Shown: piece after piece, positions 5,836-7,517 of the stretch
How the letters are laid out: each line of letters starts with the position of its first letter
Numbering within the stretch: the stretch's first letter is position 1
Assembly: GCA_947627405.1 (NCBI GenBank)
Contig: CANQVY010000059.1
Span: 1 to 7,517 of the forward strand
DNA from: an uncultured Bacilli bacterium
GTDB lineage: Bacteria; Bacillota_I; Bacilli_A; RF39; UBA660
Length of the DNA stretch: 7,517 bases
Reading direction: 5' to 3'
The notes under the pieces: model-generated
Seen by the model: the letters and a program-made list of their open reading frames with translations, nothing else
The model's database searches: none
Told to the model about the DNA's origin: nothing
Program-made: the position numbers and the translations under genes

Positions 5836-5865
5836 TTGTGGACACAGTCCTCAGCATGATATAAT
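5836..5865 (+). promoter_or_regulatory. Promoter of the 64-aa gene, with overlapping palindrome
   Basis: An extended -10, TGATATAAT (5857-5865), has a partial -35, TTGTGG (5836-5841), 18 bases away. A short inverted repeat, GGAC-ACA-GTCC (5840-5850), lies in the spacer and could be an operator. The element CATGATATAATT is shared with the minus-strand radical SAM promoter. Confidence 0.5.
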
Positions 5866-5885
5866 TTGATTACAAGGAGGAGTTT

Positions 5886-6080
5886 ATGTGTATTGAGAAT
5901 ATTGACATTGAAAAATTAAGAAAAGCTCTTATTGATTATTTTACTTCAGCTATGTTTATGGTTTCTCCAGTAGCATTAGTTGATTTAACCAAAGTTGAAA
6001 ATGCAAGTGATGAAAAAGTAATACAAATAGCATTAGATAACAAGTTTGATTTAACTAAATATCAAAAGACAAAAATATAA
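5886..6080 (+). CDS. Small uncharacterised protein (64 aa)
   Basis: ATG 5886 has a near-perfect AAGGAGG ribosome binding site (5874-5880) 5 bases upstream and its own promoter, so it is very likely translated. The sequence has an N-terminal helix (IDIEKLRKALIDYF), a short hydrophobic middle (SAMFMVSPVALVDL), which is too short and interrupted for a clear membrane span, and an acidic second half (ENASDEKVIQIALDNKFDL) ending in a basic tail. From memory it resembles small conserved proteins of gut Firmicutes with an LxDYxxxAMF...A..DL...ENAsDEk..qiA..ngfdL pattern, none with a known role. The DUF4116 gene starts 54 bases later with no terminator between, so the two probably share a transcript. 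Confidence 0.75.
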   Translation: MCIENIDIEKLRKALIDYFTSAMFMVSPVALVDLTKVENASDEKVIQIALDNKFDLTKYQKTKI

Positions 6081-6134
6081 AAAATAAAATATATAATATT
6101 ATAATTAATTTATAAAAAGAAAGGAAATGATTAT

Positions 6135-7142
6135 ATGGCAAGTTGGAATTTTGGAAATTTAGGAGCTTCTTGTAATAAGGAAACAAAACTTGTTGAAGAA
6201 GTTTTAGAATGTGTTGGGGTTGATTTTTCTATAATTAATGAATCACAAACAGGATTTATATCTGAGGAATATAGACCTAAATTTGAGGGAAGTATAAAAA
6301 ATAAAGTTAAAAATTTGTTATACATATATGATATTGTTAATGATTTGTTTGATGATAATGTATTTTTATATTATTCGTGGGAATATGGAAACTCTATAAG
6401 TGATTATTATAATAGACATGAAGAAATATATAATCCAATAACTAAAAAAATAATTATTGTGGATTGTGAATATTGTTATGGAGAACAAGAAATTTTTGGT
6501 AAGAATGTTTATAAAGTATTAAAAAAACAAATTGAAGATGAAGCAAAAAAACAAAATATATCAGTCAAGTGGGATTCTAATTTATTTCCTTCAACTGATG
6601 AATTTGCAGATTTTTGTGATGAATTTATAGATAGTTTAGGCGGATTGCCAGATTTGGGTAAAAAAATAGAAGAAAAAGATATTCCAAGTAATAAAGAAGT
6701 AAATAAAACTTTAATAAAGAAAATTGCCGATACAGCTGGAAAGAATGGCCTTTTAGAATTAGTAAATGCTATAAAAGAAAAGTATGGTGTTACCCCTAAA
6801 ACTATAAAAAGGAAAAAGAAACTTACTGAAGCAGAGTTAATAAAAAAAATAAAAGAAAAACCAATTTTTTTAAGAAGATTAGATAATGATATTAGAAATA
6901 ATAAAGAATTTTTATTAAAGCTAATTAAAGAAGATATTTTGGGATTTAAATTAGAATATGCAGGTGAAGAGCTTCGAAATGATAAAGAAGTAGTTTTGGA
7001 AGCAATAAAACGAAATGCGGATTCTTTACAATATGCAAGCGATAAATTAAAAATGAAAAAGAAGAAGTCTTTGCAGCTGAAAAGAATCGTGGTTATGTAT
7101 TGCAATATGCTAGTGAAAAACTTCGAAATGATAAAGAAGTAG
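6135..7142 (+). CDS. DUF4116-repeat protein, frameshifted N-terminal part (335 aa)
   Basis: ATG 6135 follows AAAGGA at 9 bases. Residues 1 to about 170 form an unfamiliar domain (MASWNFGNLG start; VFLYYSWEYGNSI, IIIVDCEYCYGE in the middle). A charged linker follows, then from about residue 229 a diverged first repeat (LTEAELIKKIKEKPIFL onward) and from 275 clear DUF4116 units: YAGEELRNDKEVVLEAIK and so on. At residue 306 the frame slips. The A-run at 7049-7053 has five As where six would keep the repeat in frame, so the last 30 residues (KMKKKKSLQ...) are out-of-frame translation ending at 7142. In the correct frame the repeats continue to the window end. DUF4116 (Pfam) repeats occur in bacteria and large viruses with no established function; short helical repeats of this sort are usually binding scaffolds. 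No signal peptide is visible. Confidence 0.75.
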   Translation: MASWNFGNLGASCNKETKLVEEVLECVGVDFSIINESQTGFISEEYRPKFEGSIKNKVKNLLYIYDIVNDLFDDNVFLYYSWEYGNSISDYYNRHEEIYNPITKKIIIVDCEYCYGEQEIFGKNVYKVLKKQIEDEAKKQNISVKWDSNLFPSTDEFADFCDEFIDSLGGLPDLGKKIEEKDIPSNKEVNKTLIKKIADTAGKNGLLELVNAIKEKYGVTPKTIKRKKKLTEAELIKKIKEKPIFLRRLDNDIRNNKEFLLKLIKEDILGFKLEYAGEELRNDKEVVLEAIKRNADSLQYASDKLKMKKKKSLQLKRIVVMYCNMLVKNFEMIKK

Positions 7143-7517
7143 TTTTGGAGGCAGTAAAACGAGATGGTGGAGCTGCTTTAGTATATGCCAGTGAAGAATT
7201 AAGGGCAGATAAAGAAGTGGTTTTAGAAGCTATAAAGACTTGTAGTTATGTATTGCAATATGCCAGTGAAGAATTAAAAACAAATAAAGAATTTGTGCTA
7301 AGAGCTGTAAAGAATGATGGAAGTGCATTGGAATATGCCAGTGAAGAATTAAAAGCAGATAAAGAAGTAGTTCTAGAAGCTGTAAAGAGTGATGGATTTG
7401 CTTTAGAATATGCTAGTGAAAAATTCCAATCGGATAAAGAAGTAGTTCTTGCAGCTGTAAAGAATCGTGGTTATGTATTGCAATATGCCAGTGAAAAATT
7501 CCAAGCGGATAAAGAAG
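6957..7517 (+). repeat. DUF4116 tandem repeats, 75-bp (25-aa) units
   Basis: Units begin at the TAT of Y-A-[SG]-E/D at 6957, 7032, 7106, 7184, 7259, 7334, 7409 and 7484, the last cut by the window end. Spacings are 75, 74, 78, 75, 75, 75 and 75. The 74 marks the one-base deletion and the 78 an extra Ala codon. The consensus is YASEEL(K/R)xDKEVVLEAVK followed by NDGxALE or NRGYVLQ. The stretches around 7072-7115 and 7450-7493 are almost identical, a sign of recent duplication. Confidence 0.85.
7055..7517 (+). pseudogene. DUF4116 protein, in-frame continuation after the frameshift (partial)
   Basis: This frame is open from the frameshift to the window edge (154 codons) and carries the repeats on without a break: EKEEVFAAEKNRGYVLQYAS, then RNDKEVVLEAVK and so on. 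It has no convincing start codon or ribosome binding site of its own and is plainly the second half of the gene starting at 6135. It would be made only if the A5 tract is read as A6, through slippage, a phase switch or a sequencing correction. The C-terminus lies outside the window. Confidence 0.7.

Larger units (their letters stand above)
5585..5885. other. 301-bp gene-free stretch with hairpins and a possible gene remnant
   Basis: No intact gene is seen. From left to right it holds an AT-only hairpin (5618-5642), a TATAAT (5661-5666) without a good -35, a 38-codon minus-strand open stretch that looks like decayed coding sequence (5752-5636), a long hairpin terminator (5800-5832), and the promoter and ribosome binding site of the 64-aa gene. 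Confidence 0.5.

Noticed and set aside
6131..7105. Minus-strand frames opposite the DUF4116 gene (6131-6325 and 6509-7105)
   Set aside because: The long one is Phe/Ser/Leu-rich antisense of a Lys/Glu-rich coding region; the plus strand has a recognisable repeat family and ribosome binding site.
6957..7517. Regular 75-bp periodicity as a possible CRISPR array
   Set aside because: The spacing is unbroken coding repeat with no unique spacers; the translation is a DUF4116 consensus.

Overview
The window is very AT-rich, uses TAA/TAG/TGA stops with TGG for tryptophan, and has AAAGGA/AGGAG-type ribosome binding sites. This suggests a low-GC Firmicute, probably an anaerobic gut-type Bacilli or Clostridia lineage using the standard bacterial code. 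No gene fixes the species. Most genes belong to poorly characterised families.

Left half (about 40-4190): a compact minus-strand operon of four genes reads right to left from an extended -10 promoter near 4181-4189 to a strong hairpin-plus-T terminator at 40-63. Gene order is a radical SAM/SPASM enzyme (4130-3063), a 273-aa protein (3061-2240), a 337-aa protein with a GGRP N-terminus (2217-1204), and a 371-aa protein (1220-105). The second and fourth products are diverged paralogs that both begin MKIRTDFVTNSSS. They share a nearly identical 59-bp stretch covering the ribosome binding site and the first 13 codons. A SPASM radical SAM enzyme next to two proteins with the same Ser-rich N-terminus looks like a maturase with its protein substrates. 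This is the best candidate for an undescribed system here. The radical SAM protein also lacks the canonical CX3CX2C motif and has CX7CX6C instead.

Centre (4190-5885): an inverted repeat that reads as a minus-strand terminator with no minus-strand gene feeding it; a 70-aa N-terminal remnant of an AAA-type ATPase of the DUF4143-associated kind; and a secreted, Cys-rich protein with 38-aa tandem repeats and an NPKTRD plus transmembrane plus basic-tail C-terminus resembling a sortase signal. A 301-bp gene-free stretch follows, with two hairpins and a possible decayed minus-strand coding remnant.

Right end (5886-7517): a small 64-aa gene with its own promoter, then a DUF4116-repeat protein. Its repeats run in units of about 25 aa to the window edge, but a one-base deletion in an A-tract at 7049-7053 breaks the frame. 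The gene is therefore a pseudogene, phase-variable, or affected by a sequencing error. The centre and right half look like accessory genome with decay and repeat-driven variation.
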